Source of the DNA: Nitrincola tibetensis | Lineage (GTDB): Bacteria > Pseudomonadota > Gammaproteobacteria > Pseudomonadales > Balneatricaceae | Assembly (NCBI RefSeq): GCF_003284585.1 | Contig: NZ_QKRX01000001.1 | Span: 310,001-374,000 of the forward strand | Length of the DNA stretch: 64,000 bases | Reading direction: 5' to 3' | Part shown: piece after piece, positions 25,791 through 35,264 of the stretch | Position numbering within the stretch: the first letter of the stretch is position 1 | Layout of the letters: every line of letters begins with the position of its first letter | The notes under the pieces: model-generated | Database searches by the model: none | What the model was told of the DNA's origin: nothing | The model's input: only the letters and a program-made list of their open reading frames with translations | Program-made: the position numbers and the translations under genes

Positions 25791-26105
25791 CAGGTCTCTA
25801 TTTGATCTGTTTTTTTAGAGTTTTTTGTTGATATTGTTTATTAATTAAGAATATTTTTCCGTTCTTTGTATCTTGATAAATAATATATCGGTAATTAAGA
25901 GCGTTTAAGAAAGCTCGGCATTTCTATATATTTGTTTTTTATGTATTAAATGTCCTTTCTATATAAGAAAATAGTCTTATAGTCGTAAGTGTATAGCGCC
26001 TTTGTCGACTATAAAGCATCCACTATGAGGCCTATAATGGCCAACCATTCGGGGGAGCGCCCCACAACTTTTTCCTTTCCAAAAATAAACTTAAAGTGGT
26101 CTATT
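25791..26105. other. AT-rich spacer with structured leader before nhaD
   Basis: The first 180 bases are AT-rich with no gene or clear terminator. From 25977 a set of hairpins can form: TTATAGTCG (25977-25985) with CGACTATAA (26006-26014), a perfect 9-bp stem; AATGG (26036-26040) with CCATT (26045-26049), competing with GGCC (26029-26032) and GGCC (26039-26042); and GGGG (26052-26055) with CCCC (26060-26063). The block ends about 40 bases before the nhaD ATG and could be a regulatory leader. Confidence 0.4.
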
Positions 26106-27551
26106 ATGACTCAACTACGTCTTAAACAAGCGCTCATTCTTGTTATTGCTTTATGCCTAAGTGGAGGTGTTTACGCTGCTGCTGGGCCATTAAATCTTAC
26201 CGCGTCTAGCGCGGGTATTTTTGCGTTGGTGATTTTTTTCTTGGCATATGCGGTTGTCATGTGCGAAGAAAAAATCCACATGCGTAAATCCAAACCAGTA
26301 CTGATAGCGGCCGGTATTATTTGGGCTGTGATTGGCTGGGTTTATCTGAAAGAGGGCCTAGTTGGCGCTCCAGAAGATGCTTTTCGCCATACTTTATTAG
26401 AGTTTTCGGAGTTGATGCTCTTTTTGTTGGTGGCAATGACCTACATTAACGCCCTTGAGGAGCGAAGGGTATTCGACGCGCTGCGCTCTTGGATGGTGCG
26501 TAAAGGGTTCAGTTTTAGAACTTTATTCTGGCTAACAGGCTTTTTGTCGTTTTTTATCTCGCCGATTGCGGACAACCTAACCACGGCGTTATTGATGTGT
26601 GCTGTTGTAATGAAGGTGGCTGAAGGGCATAACCGATTCATTAACTTATGTTGCATCAATATTGTAGTTGCTGCCAATGCCGGTGGTGCGTTTAGTCCTT
26701 TTGGCGATATTACCACCTTGATGGTTTGGCAAGCAGGGCTTGTTAAATTCAGTGAGTTTTTTGCCTTGTTTTTACCATCTCTGGTGAACTTCTTAATTCC
26801 AGCGACCATCATGAGTTTGTTTGTTGAGAGTCAGAAACCAACAGCATCTGATGAGGAAGTAGAGCTTAAACGCGGCGCAAGGCGAATACTGGCTCTATTC
26901 TTACTTACCATCGCAACGGCTGTCAGCTGTCACACAGTGCTGCACCTTCCCCCAGTACTCGGAATGATGGTGGGTCTTGGTTACTTACAGTTCTTTGGTT
27001 ACTTCTTGAGAATGACGCTGCCTAGCTCCTTAGCCAAAAAGCGCTTATTGGCAGAACACGCAGGCGATAAAAAGCGTCTTGAGCGTTTAGGGAGTGTGGT
27101 GCCGTTTGATGTCTTCAGTCGTGTTGCGCGGGCAGAATGGGATACGTTGTTATTTTTCTACGGCATCATTATGTGCGTTGGTGGGTTAGGCTTTATGGGC
27201 TATCTAGCGATGATGTCTGACATCCTCTACCTCCAATGGGATGCAACCTATGCCAACATTGCCTTGGGAGTGATTTCAGCTGTGATAGATAACATTCCCG
27301 TTATGTTTGCTGTCATCACAATGCAGCCAGATATGTCGCATGGGCATTGGTTACTCATTACCCTGACGGCGGGTGTCGGTGGTAGTTTACTTTCAATTGG
27401 CTCTGCTGCAGGGGTTGCTTTAATGGGGCAGGCTCGTGGTATTTATACCTTTATGGGACATTTACGCTGGATGCCAGTGATCTTGTTGGGGTATGTGGCC
27501 AGTATACTTGTGCATCTTTGGCTAAATAAAGAATTGTTCAGCGTGTTCTGA
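26106..27551 (+). CDS. nhaD: Na+/H+ antiporter NhaD
   Basis: Inner-membrane antiporter that exports Na+ (or Li+) in exchange for protons, found in marine and halophilic gammaproteobacteria. The ATG at 26106 (MTQLRLKQAL) was chosen since it starts directly before the first hydrophobic segment; the frame opens at 25989 but the upstream 39 residues are polar and lie over the hairpin block. The 481-residue product has about 12 membrane segments. SPIADNLTTALLM, GGAFSPFGDITTLMVW and DNIPVMFAVI hold conserved Asp/Asn/Thr residues likely to bind Na+. No strong ribosome site is visible. Confidence 0.92.
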   Translation: MTQLRLKQALILVIALCLSGGVYAAAGPLNLTASSAGIFALVIFFLAYAVVMCEEKIHMRKSKPVLIAAGIIWAVIGWVYLKEGLVGAPEDAFRHTLLEFSELMLFLLVAMTYINALEERRVFDALRSWMVRKGFSFRTLFWLTGFLSFFISPIADNLTTALLMCAVVMKVAEGHNRFINLCCINIVVAANAGGAFSPFGDITTLMVWQAGLVKFSEFFALFLPSLVNFLIPATIMSLFVESQKPTASDEEVELKRGARRILALFLLTIATAVSCHTVLHLPPVLGMMVGLGYLQFFGYFLRMTLPSSLAKKRLLAEHAGDKKRLERLGSVVPFDVFSRVARAEWDTLLFFYGIIMCVGGLGFMGYLAMMSDILYLQWDATYANIALGVISAVIDNIPVMFAVITMQPDMSHGHWLLITLTAGVGGSLLSIGSAAGVALMGQARGIYTFMGHLRWMPVILLGYVASILVHLWLNKELFSVF

Positions 27552-27655
27552 TGCGCCAAGTGGAGGTCAATCGCAGCTGAAGTAAGACTTGGGTGGATGA
27601 GCATGGTAGTATATCGCCTTGATTCAGGTGACTTGCGAGAGTGTAAATCCACACA

Positions 27656-29614
27656 ATGAGCTATCAGGTACTGGCGCGCAAATGGCGGCCAAAACAATTC
27701 AAAGAAATGGTGGGGCAAGAGCATGTTCTTAAAGCATTAATCAATGCTTTGGATAATGATCGGCTCCACCATGCGTATCTTTTTACAGGGACCCGTGGGG
27801 TTGGTAAAACGTCGATTGCTCGTTTGTTCGCGAAGGCGCTGAATTGTGAGCAGGGGGTGTCTTCTGAGCCCTGTGGGGTTTGTACATCCTGCCGGGAAAT
27901 TGCAGAAGGACGTTTCGTCGATTTGATCGAAGTCGATGCTGCATCGCGTACAAAGGTCGAAGACACACGCGAGCTTCTGGAAAACGTGCAATACGCACCT
28001 AGCCATGGTCGTTTTAAGGTGTATCTCATCGACGAGGTGCACATGCTATCGAACAGCTCGTTCAATGCACTTCTGAAAACCCTAGAAGAGCCGCCTGAGC
28101 ATGTGAAATTCTTATTAGCGACGACGGATCCACAAAAGCTACCGGTCACAGTGCTGTCGCGTTGTCTGCAATTTAATTTGAAAAATCTCAGTCCTCAACG
28201 CATTGTTGAACATCTGAACTATGTTTTAAATCAAGAGTCCATAAGCTTCGATGAAACGGCGCTGTGGTTACTTGCGCGCAGTGCAGAAGGTTCGATGCGT
28301 GATGCACTGAGTTTAACAGATCAGGCGATTGCATTTGGTTCGGGAGTGGTAGGCGAGGCAGATGTAAGGTCGATGTTAGGAACGATAGACCATCGTTTAG
28401 TCTATCAACTCTTAGCATTTATCGCGCAACAGGATGTGCGTCAAGTGATCAGTACATTGCAGTCATTGTCGCAGTTTACACCGGATTATTTCACGTTACT
28501 GGGTGATTTAGTCAGCCTCTTGCATCGAGTTGCCTTGGCGCAGATGTTGCCAGACGCGATTGATAACAGTTTGGGTGATCAACAGCAAGTACTTGAGTTA
28601 GCCCAGTTGATGAGTGCAGAGGATGTTCAGCTTTTTTACCAGATAGGTTTAATGGGGCGTAAAGATATGCCTTATGCACCGGATTTGAAAGAAGGGTTGG
28701 AAATGGTGTTGTTGAGAATGCTGGCATTCAGGCCTGCAAGTGCAGCTCCAAGACCTATTGCATTGACGTCTCAGAATTTAGAAGCAGCAGGCAAGGTGAA
28801 AGTGGAAGCGGCTGCTGTGAATATGCCGTCTCCTGTTCCCGCACCTTCAAGTTCAGCGCCTAGGCCGAGTGTTAATCCTCAGTCTGATGCGGTGGTGGTG
28901 AGTTCTCAGGTTACGCCTGAGCCTAGCGCATCACGACAACAAGAAGAAGTTCCTCCTTGGGAGGACGTGCCCGAGATCTCTTCATCTGAGTCTGATGTTG
29001 AGTATGCGGCTGAGTCCTTTCAAAAAAAGCCTGAACCCTTAGCTCAAGATGGGCCGACCTCGAACTCGGAGGATGCACGCTTGTTTGTCGCGAGTCAGCC
29101 ATTGGAGGACTCCGTTCGAGCTGAGGGAAATCAGAGTGTGGGCGTGAAAGAGCAAGAGACTACTCCGTTAGAGGAGGATGATCTGCAGCCAATGGGGCAG
29201 TCATACACACTTGCACAATTGCGTCCTGGCGACTGGGTGCATGTGTGTACGTCAATTGGTTTGACGGGGATGACGGACAGTATTTGTCGAAATTTATCCC
29301 TGGAGCGGGTTGAAAATGATCAGCTTTGCTTTCATTATCCGCCAGAGCAGGCCGCGCTGTTAAATCCAACACAGCAGGGGCGTATTACAGATGCACTCGC
29401 GGCGTATTTTGGAGCAGCAGGGTTAGATGTGCAGTTTGTTCAGGCTGCGCAAACCTTAGAAACACCCGCACAATACCGTTTACGCAAGCGCGCTGAGCGT
29501 CAAGCATTAGCCGTTAAGTCATTACAAGACGACCCTATGGTCAAAACAATTCTACAGCAATTTTCGGCCTACCTAGATGAATCGTCGGTGGTGCCGATTG
29601 AGCCTAACGAGTGA
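27656..29614 (+). CDS. dnaX: DNA polymerase III tau (and gamma) subunit
   Basis: Clamp-loader ATPase; tau also links polymerase cores and helicase. AAA+ domain with Walker [10 protein letters not shown] near 44-52, a four-Cys zinc knuckle in [16 protein letters not shown] (about 64-79) and [22 protein letters not shown] near 125-146. Residues about 375-510 are a Pro/Ser/Glu-rich linker, followed by the tau-specific C-terminal domains. Full product 652 residues, like E. coli tau (643). A heptamer A AAA AAG in the right frame at codons 456-458 is followed in the -1 frame by GCC then TGA, so a gamma form of 459 residues is predicted. ybaB and recR follow, the conserved order. Confidence 0.97.
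   Translation: MSYQVLARKWRPKQFKEMVGQEHVLKALINALDNDRLHHAYLFTGTRGVGKTSIARLFAKALNCEQGVSSEPCGVCTSCREIAEGRFVDLIEVDAASRTKVEDTRELLENVQYAPSHGRFKVYLIDEVHMLSNSSFNALLKTLEEPPEHVKFLLATTDPQKLPVTVLSRCLQFNLKNLSPQRIVEHLNYVLNQESISFDETALWLLARSAEGSMRDALSLTDQAIAFGSGVVGEADVRSMLGTIDHRLVYQLLAFIAQQDVRQVISTLQSLSQFTPDYFTLLGDLVSLLHRVALAQMLPDAIDNSLGDQQQVLELAQLMSAEDVQLFYQIGLMGRKDMPYAPDLKEGLEMVLLRMLAFRPASAAPRPIALTSQNLEAAGKVKVEAAAVNMPSPVPAPSSSAPRPSVNPQSDAVVVSSQVTPEPSASRQQEEVPPWEDVPEISSSESDVEYAAESFQKKPEPLAQDGPTSNSEDARLFVASQPLEDSVRAEGNQSVGVKEQETTPLEEDDLQPMGQSYTLAQLRPGDWVHVCTSIGLTGMTDSICRNLSLERVENDQLCFHYPPEQAALLNPTQQGRITDALAAYFGAAGLDVQFVQAAQTLETPAQYRLRKRAERQALAVKSLQDDPMVKTILQQFSAYLDESSVVPIEPNE
29023..29034 (+). promoter_or_regulatory. 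dnaX: Programmed -1 frameshift site in dnaX
   Basis: Slippery heptamer A AAA AAG (29023-29029), phased as X XXY YYZ with codons CAA AAA AAG. After a -1 slip the ribosome reads GCC (29029-29031) and stops at TGA (29032-29034). This reproduces the E. coli dnaX site, which adds one residue and then stops. A stimulatory hairpin is not obvious: CCGA/TCGG can pair about 25 bases downstream, but it is weak, and no strong upstream Shine-Dalgarno-like stimulator is seen. Confidence 0.85.
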
Positions 29615-29624
29615 GGAAAAGAGT

Positions 29625-29948
29625 ATGATGAAGAATATGGGGAACCTGATGAAGCAGGCCCAAAAAATGCAAGAAGAAATGCAGCGAGCTCAAGAAGAAA
29701 TCGCTAAAGCTGAAGTCAAAGGTGAGTCAGGAGCAGGCCTCGTCAGCATTGTCATGAATGGTCGTCACGATGTTAAAAGCGTGAGCATTGATGATAGTTT
29801 GATGGAAGAAGATAAAGAAATACTGGAAGACCTCATCGCAGCGGCCGTGAATGATGCTGTCAGAAAAGTTGAACAGAGCACTCAGGAGCGTATGGCTAAA
29901 GTCACAGGTGGTATGGGAATTCCACCTGGATTTAAAATGCCTTTCTAA
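29625..29948 (+). CDS. ybaB: Nucleoid-associated protein YbaB/EbfC
   Basis: Small DNA-binding dimer of the YbaB/EbfC family, thought to influence nucleoid structure and recombination. The ATG at 29625 was chosen, with GAGG at 29613-29616 overlapping the dnaX end region; the next ATG (29628) is possible. The 107-residue product starts [20 protein letters not shown], a typical helical N-terminus, and ends [12 protein letters not shown], the family C-terminus. recR begins two bases after its stop. Confidence 0.95.
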   Translation: MMKNMGNLMKQAQKMQEEMQRAQEEIAKAEVKGESGAGLVSIVMNGRHDVKSVSIDDSLMEEDKEILEDLIAAAVNDAVRKVEQSTQERMAKVTGGMGIPPGFKMPF

Positions 29949-29949
29949 T

Positions 29950-30561
29950 ATGTCGTTTAGTCCCTTATTACAGCAGTTGATCACGGCATTGCGATGCTTG
30001 CCTGGCGTTGGACCGAAATCTGCACAGCGTATGGCATTGCATTTATTAGAGCGTGAGCGCGAGAGTGCGCGTCATTTGGCAAATGCCTTGCATGAGGCCG
30101 TTGAAAAGATAGGTGAATGCCAAATCTGTCATACCCTATCTGAAACGCCAGTGTGCGATATTTGTGCGGATGATACGCGTGACAAGCAGGTTATGTGTGT
30201 TCTGGAGTCGCCCGTCGATTTGATTGCGATTGAGCAAACAGGTGGGTTCCGTGGCGTCTACTTTGTCTTAAAAGGCCATTTGTCTCCTATTGATGGGATA
30301 GGTCCTGATGATTTAGGCATTGGGCATTTGTTAGAGCGCGTGGTCAGTGAAGGGATTAAAGAATTAATACTGGCAACCAATCCCAATGTTGAGGGAGAGG
30401 CAACGGCGCACTTTATCGCAGCACAAATAAATGATGCTGATGTCAGGGTGAGTCGTATTGCTCACGGTGTTCCTGTGGGTGGCGAGTTAGAATTTGTGGA
30501 TGGCGGGACACTTGCGCATGCGCTAGCAGGACGACGTACATTACAACGAGATATTAAATGA
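29950..30561 (+). CDS. recR: Recombination protein RecR
   Basis: Acts with RecF and RecO to load RecA at gaps. The start ATG at 29950 gives [29 protein letters not shown], the conserved helix-hairpin-helix N-terminus; the open frame extends upstream within ybaB. A zinc finger of Cys57, Cys60, Cys69 and Cys72 is followed by a Toprim domain with [19 protein letters not shown] and the [10 protein letters not shown] motif. Length 203 residues. Its TGA overlaps the rnd ATG by four bases. Confidence 0.97.
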   Translation: MSFSPLLQQLITALRCLPGVGPKSAQRMALHLLERERESARHLANALHEAVEKIGECQICHTLSETPVCDICADDTRDKQVMCVLESPVDLIAIEQTGGFRGVYFVLKGHLSPIDGIGPDDLGIGHLLERVVSEGIKELILATNPNVEGEATAHFIAAQINDADVRVSRIAHGVPVGGELEFVDGGTLAHALAGRRTLQRDIK

Positions 30562-31745
30562 CAATAGAACCTGTCGAACAGCCGTACCCTTTGCTTGATG
30601 CTGGTGCTGCTCAGCCTATTTGGGTCACAGATCAGCGTGCATTGGTTGAGCTTTGTGAGCAGTGGTCACAAGAACCTTTGTTGACAATAGATACAGAGTT
30701 TATTCGCTTTGATACATTTTACCCTGTACCGGGCCTGATCCAATTGGCTGATCGCCAACATTGCTATCTGATTGATCCATTAGCAATAGATGATATGAGT
30801 GCCTTGATTGCTTTGCTGGTGAATCCTTCAGTATTGAAGGTTTTTCATGCATGCAGCGAAGATTTAGAGCTCTTTCGCAATAGTTATGGTGTTGTTCCAA
30901 CTCCTTTGTTTGATACGCAAATTGCAGCGGCTTTTGCGAACTGGGGGTTTAGCATGGGGCTGCAGCGTTTAGTCAAGCATGCCCTGAATATCGATTTGGG
31001 CAAAGCTCAAACAACCTCTGATTGGTTGCAACGCCCTTTGACGCCTGAACAAGTGCATTATGCCGCCTTGGATGTTGCCTACTTGGGCAATATTGCTGTT
31101 CGTTTAATGCATGAGTTAAAGCAGTTGGGGCGTTTAGACTGGGTACTTGAAGAGAGCACTTTGTTGGCGGACTCTTCTCGTGATGCGGATCCAACAGGTC
31201 AGGAGTATTACCGACGCTTTACTCAACTGAATGTTAACTCGGATGAGGCCTTGGCTGCTTGCCGTGATCTTGCCGCTTGGCGTGAGCAGGCATGTCGAGC
31301 ACGCAACCTTTGTCGGCCAAAAGTTCTCCGCAATGAAGTCATTTTAGACATTATCCAGCAATGGCCATCCACATTGGAGGAGTTGAGTTCAATTAAGGAC
31401 ATGCGCAGAAGTGCCGTGCAAGAAGATGGCCAGGCCATATTGGCGGTTCTGAAAGAAGCAAAGGTTTCAGCTGAAGAGAATCCGCCGAAGCAAATACATT
31501 TGCCAGCTCATGTGTATCGAAGCAAAGAGCTAAAGAAGTTGCTGAGTCTTGCGCGCGAGGTGGCGAAGCGAGAAAACATTTTGCCGGAGATTTTGGCGCG
31601 GCGTAAAGATGTTGAAAAATTAATTAATTCGAAGAGTGAAGAGGGCGCTTATCAATTGCCCCGCACTTTGAGAGGTTGGCGAAAAGCGCTCGTGGGTGAT
31701 TTGATGCTAAGTTATCTGCAAAGTTTTGATAATGAGAGTGATTGA
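30558..31745 (+). CDS. rnd: Ribonuclease D
   Basis: 3'-5' exoribonuclease of the DEDD family that trims tRNA and other stable RNA 3' ends. The first exonuclease motif is TIDTEF with Asp45 and Glu47; the second includes [10 protein letters not shown] and the third ALDVAYL. An HRDC domain follows near 215-290. Length 395 residues. Coupled to recR by ATGA overlap and followed at once by ycgL and ycgN, an order also known from Pseudomonas. Confidence 0.95.
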   Translation: MTIEPVEQPYPLLDAGAAQPIWVTDQRALVELCEQWSQEPLLTIDTEFIRFDTFYPVPGLIQLADRQHCYLIDPLAIDDMSALIALLVNPSVLKVFHACSEDLELFRNSYGVVPTPLFDTQIAAAFANWGFSMGLQRLVKHALNIDLGKAQTTSDWLQRPLTPEQVHYAALDVAYLGNIAVRLMHELKQLGRLDWVLEESTLLADSSRDADPTGQEYYRRFTQLNVNSDEALAACRDLAAWREQACRARNLCRPKVLRNEVILDIIQQWPSTLEELSSIKDMRRSAVQEDGQAILAVLKEAKVSAEENPPKQIHLPAHVYRSKELKKLLSLAREVAKRENILPEILARRKDVEKLINSKSEEGAYQLPRTLRGWRKALVGDLMLSYLQSFDNESD

Positions 31746-31747
31746 AA

Positions 31748-32035
31748 ATGTTGATTTGTTCGATCTACCGTAGTTCGCGTAAGGATGAGATGTATTTATA
31801 TGTGGACAAGCGCGATGGTTTAAAGAAAGTGCCTGAGGTGCTGTTAGATAAGTTTGGTAAAGCTCAGCATGTGATGGACATGCCAATGACAGAAAAGCGT
31901 GAGCTGGCTCGAGTGAATGTTAAAGATGTTCTAAGTTCGATTCAGGAAAAGGGGTTTTTCTTGCAAATGCCACCGCCTAAAGAAGACTACTTACTGGACC
32001 TATTTCCTGGTCGGCCTGAAACAGGGGTCAGATAA
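31748..32035 (+). CDS. ycgL: YcgL-domain protein
   Basis: Small protein (95 residues) of the YcgL family, function not established; in gammaproteobacteria it commonly sits beside rnd. The ATG at 31748 gives [21 protein letters not shown], matching the family N-terminus; the upstream TTG start adds two residues only. Conserved [10 protein letters not shown] near the C-terminus. It starts two bases after the rnd stop, so it is likely translated by reinitiation. Confidence 0.92.
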   Translation: MLICSIYRSSRKDEMYLYVDKRDGLKKVPEVLLDKFGKAQHVMDMPMTEKRELARVNVKDVLSSIQEKGFFLQMPPPKEDYLLDLFPGRPETGVR

Positions 32036-32037
32036 GC

Positions 32038-32499
32038 GTGGCACAAGAGGTGTTTTGGCGTCGTAAGACGTTAGCAGAGATGAGCCCAACTGAGTGGGAG
32101 TCTTTATGCGATGGTTGTGCCTTGTGCTGCTTGCATAAGGTTGAAGACGAAGATACAGACGAAGTATTTTACACTACGGTCGTGTGCCATTTATTGAATG
32201 ATGAAACCTGTCAATGCACTCGCTATGCTGAGCGCACGCAATTGGTACCGATTTGTGTGCAATTAAGACCAGAAGATGTTGAGGTTTTTCATTGGTTGCC
32301 ACCAACCTGCTCGTACCGTTTGATTCATGAGGGTAAGGATTTACCTCATTGGCATCCACTATTAACGGGTTCGCCGGAAAGTGTTATTGAAGCACATGCT
32401 TCAGTTTTAAGTGTGTATGAAGTGAAAGACGATGAAATCGATGAAGACGATCTGGTTGATTATGTGATTGAAGAGGCCGTTTTTTTTCGCAGCCGATAA
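32038..32499 (+). CDS. ycgN: YcgN family (UPF0260) cysteine-cluster protein
   Basis: Conserved protein of 153 residues with a Cys cluster, CDGCALCC (Cys24, 27, 30, 31), plus later CQC and C residues that may bind a metal or Fe-S cluster; function not known. The start is GTG at 32038, two bases after the ycgL stop; no ATG is available before the conserved WESLCDGC region. The segment [15 protein letters not shown] is a family signature. Followed by a bidirectional terminator. Confidence 0.92.
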   Translation: MAQEVFWRRKTLAEMSPTEWESLCDGCALCCLHKVEDEDTDEVFYTTVVCHLLNDETCQCTRYAERTQLVPICVQLRPEDVEVFHWLPPTCSYRLIHEGKDLPHWHPLLTGSPESVIEAHASVLSVYEVKDDEIDEDDLVDYVIEEAVFFRSR

Positions 32500-32541
32500 T
32501 CGCGTCTGAGTATTTGCACTTATATTGAACATTAAAAACAA

Positions 32542-32567
32542 AAAAAGGAGCCAAATGGCTCCTTTTT
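32542..32567. terminator. Bidirectional terminator ycgN/rpsA
   Basis: AAAAAGGAGCC (32542-32552), loop AAAT, GGCTCCTTTTT (32557-32567). The A tract and T tract make it functional in both directions between two convergent genes. Confidence 0.93.
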
Positions 32568-32596
32568 ATTTATCCCTTGGTATAAGGTATTAGAAA

Positions 32597-34279
32597 TTAG
32601 CTGTTTTGGTTAGCTAATTGTTGCTTGATCAAGTCACCGATGGTGGTTGGACCTGCAACGTCAACTTCTTGATTACGAACAGCGCTGATAGCGGCTTTCT
32701 CTTCAGCTTGGTCTTTCGCTTTGATTGACAAGCTGATAGCGCGGTTGCGACGATCAATGTTGATGATTTTAGCTTCAACTTTGTCGCCTTCTTTCAGTGC
32801 TGTTGTCGCATCTTCTATGCGCTCAGATGAAATTTCAGACACTTTCAATTGAGCTTCAACGCCTTCGAGTAATTCGATGACAGCTGCTTTAGCATCAACG
32901 CTCTTGACAACACCATTAACAATCGCACCTTTCTCATGGCTTGCAACGAATTCAGCGAATGGATCGCTTTCTAATTGCTTAACGCCCAAAGAAATACGTT
33001 CTTTTTCTGCATCGATAGACAGGATAACGGCTTCAACTTCGTCGCCTTTCTTGAATTGACGCAGAGCTGTTTCAGCATCGGCTTCCCATGAAATGTCAGA
33101 CATGTGAACCAAACCGTCAAGATCGTTGTCTAGGCCGACGAAGATACCGAAGTCAGTAATAGTCTTGATTGTTCCACGAACCTTGTCACCGGCAGCGTAC
33201 TGCTCAGAGAAAGTAACCCATGGATTAGCAGTGCACTGCTTGATACCTAAGGAAATACGGCGACGCTCTTCATCAACGTCAAGGATCATCACTTCAACTT
33301 CATCACCGATCTGAACGATCTTAGATGGGTGGATGTTTTTGTTAGTCCAAGACATTTCAGACACGTGAACCAAGCCTTCTACACCGTCTTCGATAGACGC
33401 GAAGCAGCCGTAATCAGTCAGATTGGTAACACGAGCAGCGGTTTTGCTGCCAGCAGGGTAACGGTTTTTGATTGCTTCCCATGGATCTTCAGACAACTGC
33501 TTCAGACCTAAAGAGATACGACCAGAGTCTTTGTCAAACTTGATGATGCGAACAGAGATTTCATCACCTGGGTTCAGCATTTCGCTTGGGTGAGAAATGC
33601 GCTTCCAAGCCATATCTGTGATGTGCAACAGACCATCAACACCACCTAAATCGATGAACGCACCGTAGTTGGTCAGGTTCTTAACGAAACCTTTAACCAC
33701 TTGGCCTTCATCCAGAGTAGCAAGTAACTCATCACGTTGTGCACTGTTTGCTTCTTGCATAACGGCGCGACGAGAAACAACGATGTTGTTACGCTTTGGA
33801 TCAAGCTTGATTAGTTTGAATTCAAGCTCTTTTCCTTCAAGGTGATCAACGTCGCGAACAGGGCGCACATCAACCAATGAACCAGGTAAAAAACCTTGAA
33901 TGTTATTGATGCTAACCGTAAAGCCACCTTTGACTTTGCCAGAGATGTAACCTTTAACGGTTTCTTCAGCGTCAAATTTGCTCTGTAGAACTTCCCATGC
34001 CTCTGAACGCTTAGCTTTTTCACGAGAAAGACGCGTTTCACCAAAGCCATCTTCAACAGCTTCGAGTGCGACTTTAACGGTATCGCCAATTTTGATTTCC
34101 AGTTCATTGTTGTCGTTCAGGAATTGTGAACGAGGAATGATGGCTTCAGATTTTAAACCCGCGTTAACGGTAACCCAGTCGCTGTCGATATCAACGACTT
34201 CGCCCATCACCAAAGTACCTGGAGTCATATCCAGAGAGAGTAGGGATTCTTCAAACAGATCAGCAAAGCTTTCGCTCAT
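32597..34279 (-). CDS. rpsA: 30S ribosomal protein S1
   Basis: Binds mRNA on the 30S subunit and helps initiation, particularly on structured or weak-site mRNAs. The 560-residue product contains six S1/OB repeats with the periodic LSxKQL...DP linkers; repeats 3-6 are easily seen by the recurring G(L/I)KQ motifs. Length is near E. coli S1 (557). Its usual neighbours cmk upstream and ihfB downstream are missing, so it stands alone with its own promoter and a leader of about 125 nt. Confidence 0.98.
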   Translation of the reverse strand: MSESFADLFEESLLSLDMTPGTLVMGEVVDIDSDWVTVNAGLKSEAIIPRSQFLNDNNELEIKIGDTVKVALEAVEDGFGETRLSREKAKRSEAWEVLQSKFDAEETVKGYISGKVKGGFTVSINNIQGFLPGSLVDVRPVRDVDHLEGKELEFKLIKLDPKRNNIVVSRRAVMQEANSAQRDELLATLDEGQVVKGFVKNLTNYGAFIDLGGVDGLLHITDMAWKRISHPSEMLNPGDEISVRIIKFDKDSGRISLGLKQLSEDPWEAIKNRYPAGSKTAARVTNLTDYGCFASIEDGVEGLVHVSEMSWTNKNIHPSKIVQIGDEVEVMILDVDEERRRISLGIKQCTANPWVTFSEQYAAGDKVRGTIKTITDFGIFVGLDNDLDGLVHMSDISWEADAETALRQFKKGDEVEAVILSIDAEKERISLGVKQLESDPFAEFVASHEKGAIVNGVVKSVDAKAAVIELLEGVEAQLKVSEISSERIEDATTALKEGDKVEAKIINIDRRNRAISLSIKAKDQAEEKAAISAVRNQEVDVAGPTTIGDLIKQQLANQNS

Positions 34280-34412
34280 GAAATTGTCCTATAGTTCGCT
34301 GCAGGATCGCAGCTTCCAGCCTGTAACGCCAGTTATACAGGGTCGGTTATCGTTAATATGAACAACAGGCACCTGTGCTGGCGATGATACCTGCTTTCAA
34401 AAAAGAGAACGA

Positions 34413-34418
34413 ATTATA
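34413..34418 (-). promoter_or_regulatory. Candidate -10 element of the rpsA promoter
   Basis: On the minus strand a perfect TATAAT lies at 34413-34418; the -35 at 17 bases (TGTTCA) is poor. Start near 34406 would give a leader of about 125 nt before rpsA, including the self-complementary stretch around 34300-34345, where S1 autoregulation might act. Confidence 0.45.
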
Positions 34419-34481
34419 CAGCGACTGAAGGCTGCTGAACAGTATTTGAGCAATATATCTGCTGTTGAGCCTAATATGGGC

Positions 34482-35264
34482 TTAACGTAGATTGGGAAGC
34501 TCATTTTGAAATTGTGTGCGAAGCTCTTGCTGGCAAGGGGGAAGCACGGTTTCAAGATCTTCTTGCAGCTCTTCTGGTAAGAGGGTTGTGTCTGGCGCAT
34601 TAAAATAGGCGCGAATCAACTGTTCTTCACGCATGTTATTGGCAGCGAGCTGCACAGCATCACCTACGCAAAACATGTAAGCCGGGAGGTACTCTAGTAC
34701 TAAACGCGTACGCTGAGCGGAATCCAGCATAAGATGGTTGCTCTCAACGAAGCGCTTGTACTCCATCAAACCTGCTGCCGCCATTGTTTCTTGTCTGAAT
34801 GGACTAAACCGGGCAACATCTGGCGACTGTTGGAGGTAGATTTGCAGCATACTGCCAACTCTCGAAAGCTCCTGATTGAAGCTTTCAGGCGAAAAGTGCT
34901 CACTAACCTTTAGTGATTCTTCAAGTCTAGCGATCTGAGCCTTAAGAGCATCAATTTCCTTTTGCAAAACTTGATTTTCTGTAATCATCAAGTTTCTGTC
35001 TCTAACTAACCCATGCACAACGCGCTCACCTGGAGTGAGTTGTCCTGAGCCAAAAGTCGAAGGTAGTTGGGTCGTCCCTAAAACACCGACAGACGCTTCG
35101 TCGGTGCTAGGGGCACCAGTTAAGTCAAAACCAAATTTTTCTAGATCAACTGAGTTGCGCTCATGTTGTGACATCATCGTTGTATAAATGAAGAAGCCAA
35201 CTCCGCCCAAAACAAGTAATAATACAACCCCTATAATTGCTGTGTTTTTAGTTGACATACTCAT
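34482..35264 (-). CDS. Membrane-anchored coiled-coil protein, function unknown
   Basis: I do not recognise this 260-residue protein. It has one N-terminal membrane helix (about 7-28) with most of the protein probably in the periplasm, a heptad-rich coiled coil near 95-120 (ENQVLQKEIDALKAQIARLEE region) and a helical C-terminal part with two Cys, one in FCVGDA and one in PPCQQEL, which could form a disulfide. It overlaps the stop of prc by three bases, so it is co-expressed with that periplasmic protease and may be an accessory, adaptor or substrate of it. Confidence 0.75.
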   Translation of the reverse strand: MSMSTKNTAIIGVVLLLVLGGVGFFIYTTMMSQHERNSVDLEKFGFDLTGAPSTDEASVGVLGTTQLPSTFGSGQLTPGERVVHGLVRDRNLMITENQVLQKEIDALKAQIARLEESLKVSEHFSPESFNQELSRVGSMLQIYLQQSPDVARFSPFRQETMAAAGLMEYKRFVESNHLMLDSAQRTRLVLEYLPAYMFCVGDAVQLAANNMREEQLIRAYFNAPDTTLLPEELQEDLETVLPPCQQELRTQFQNELPNLR

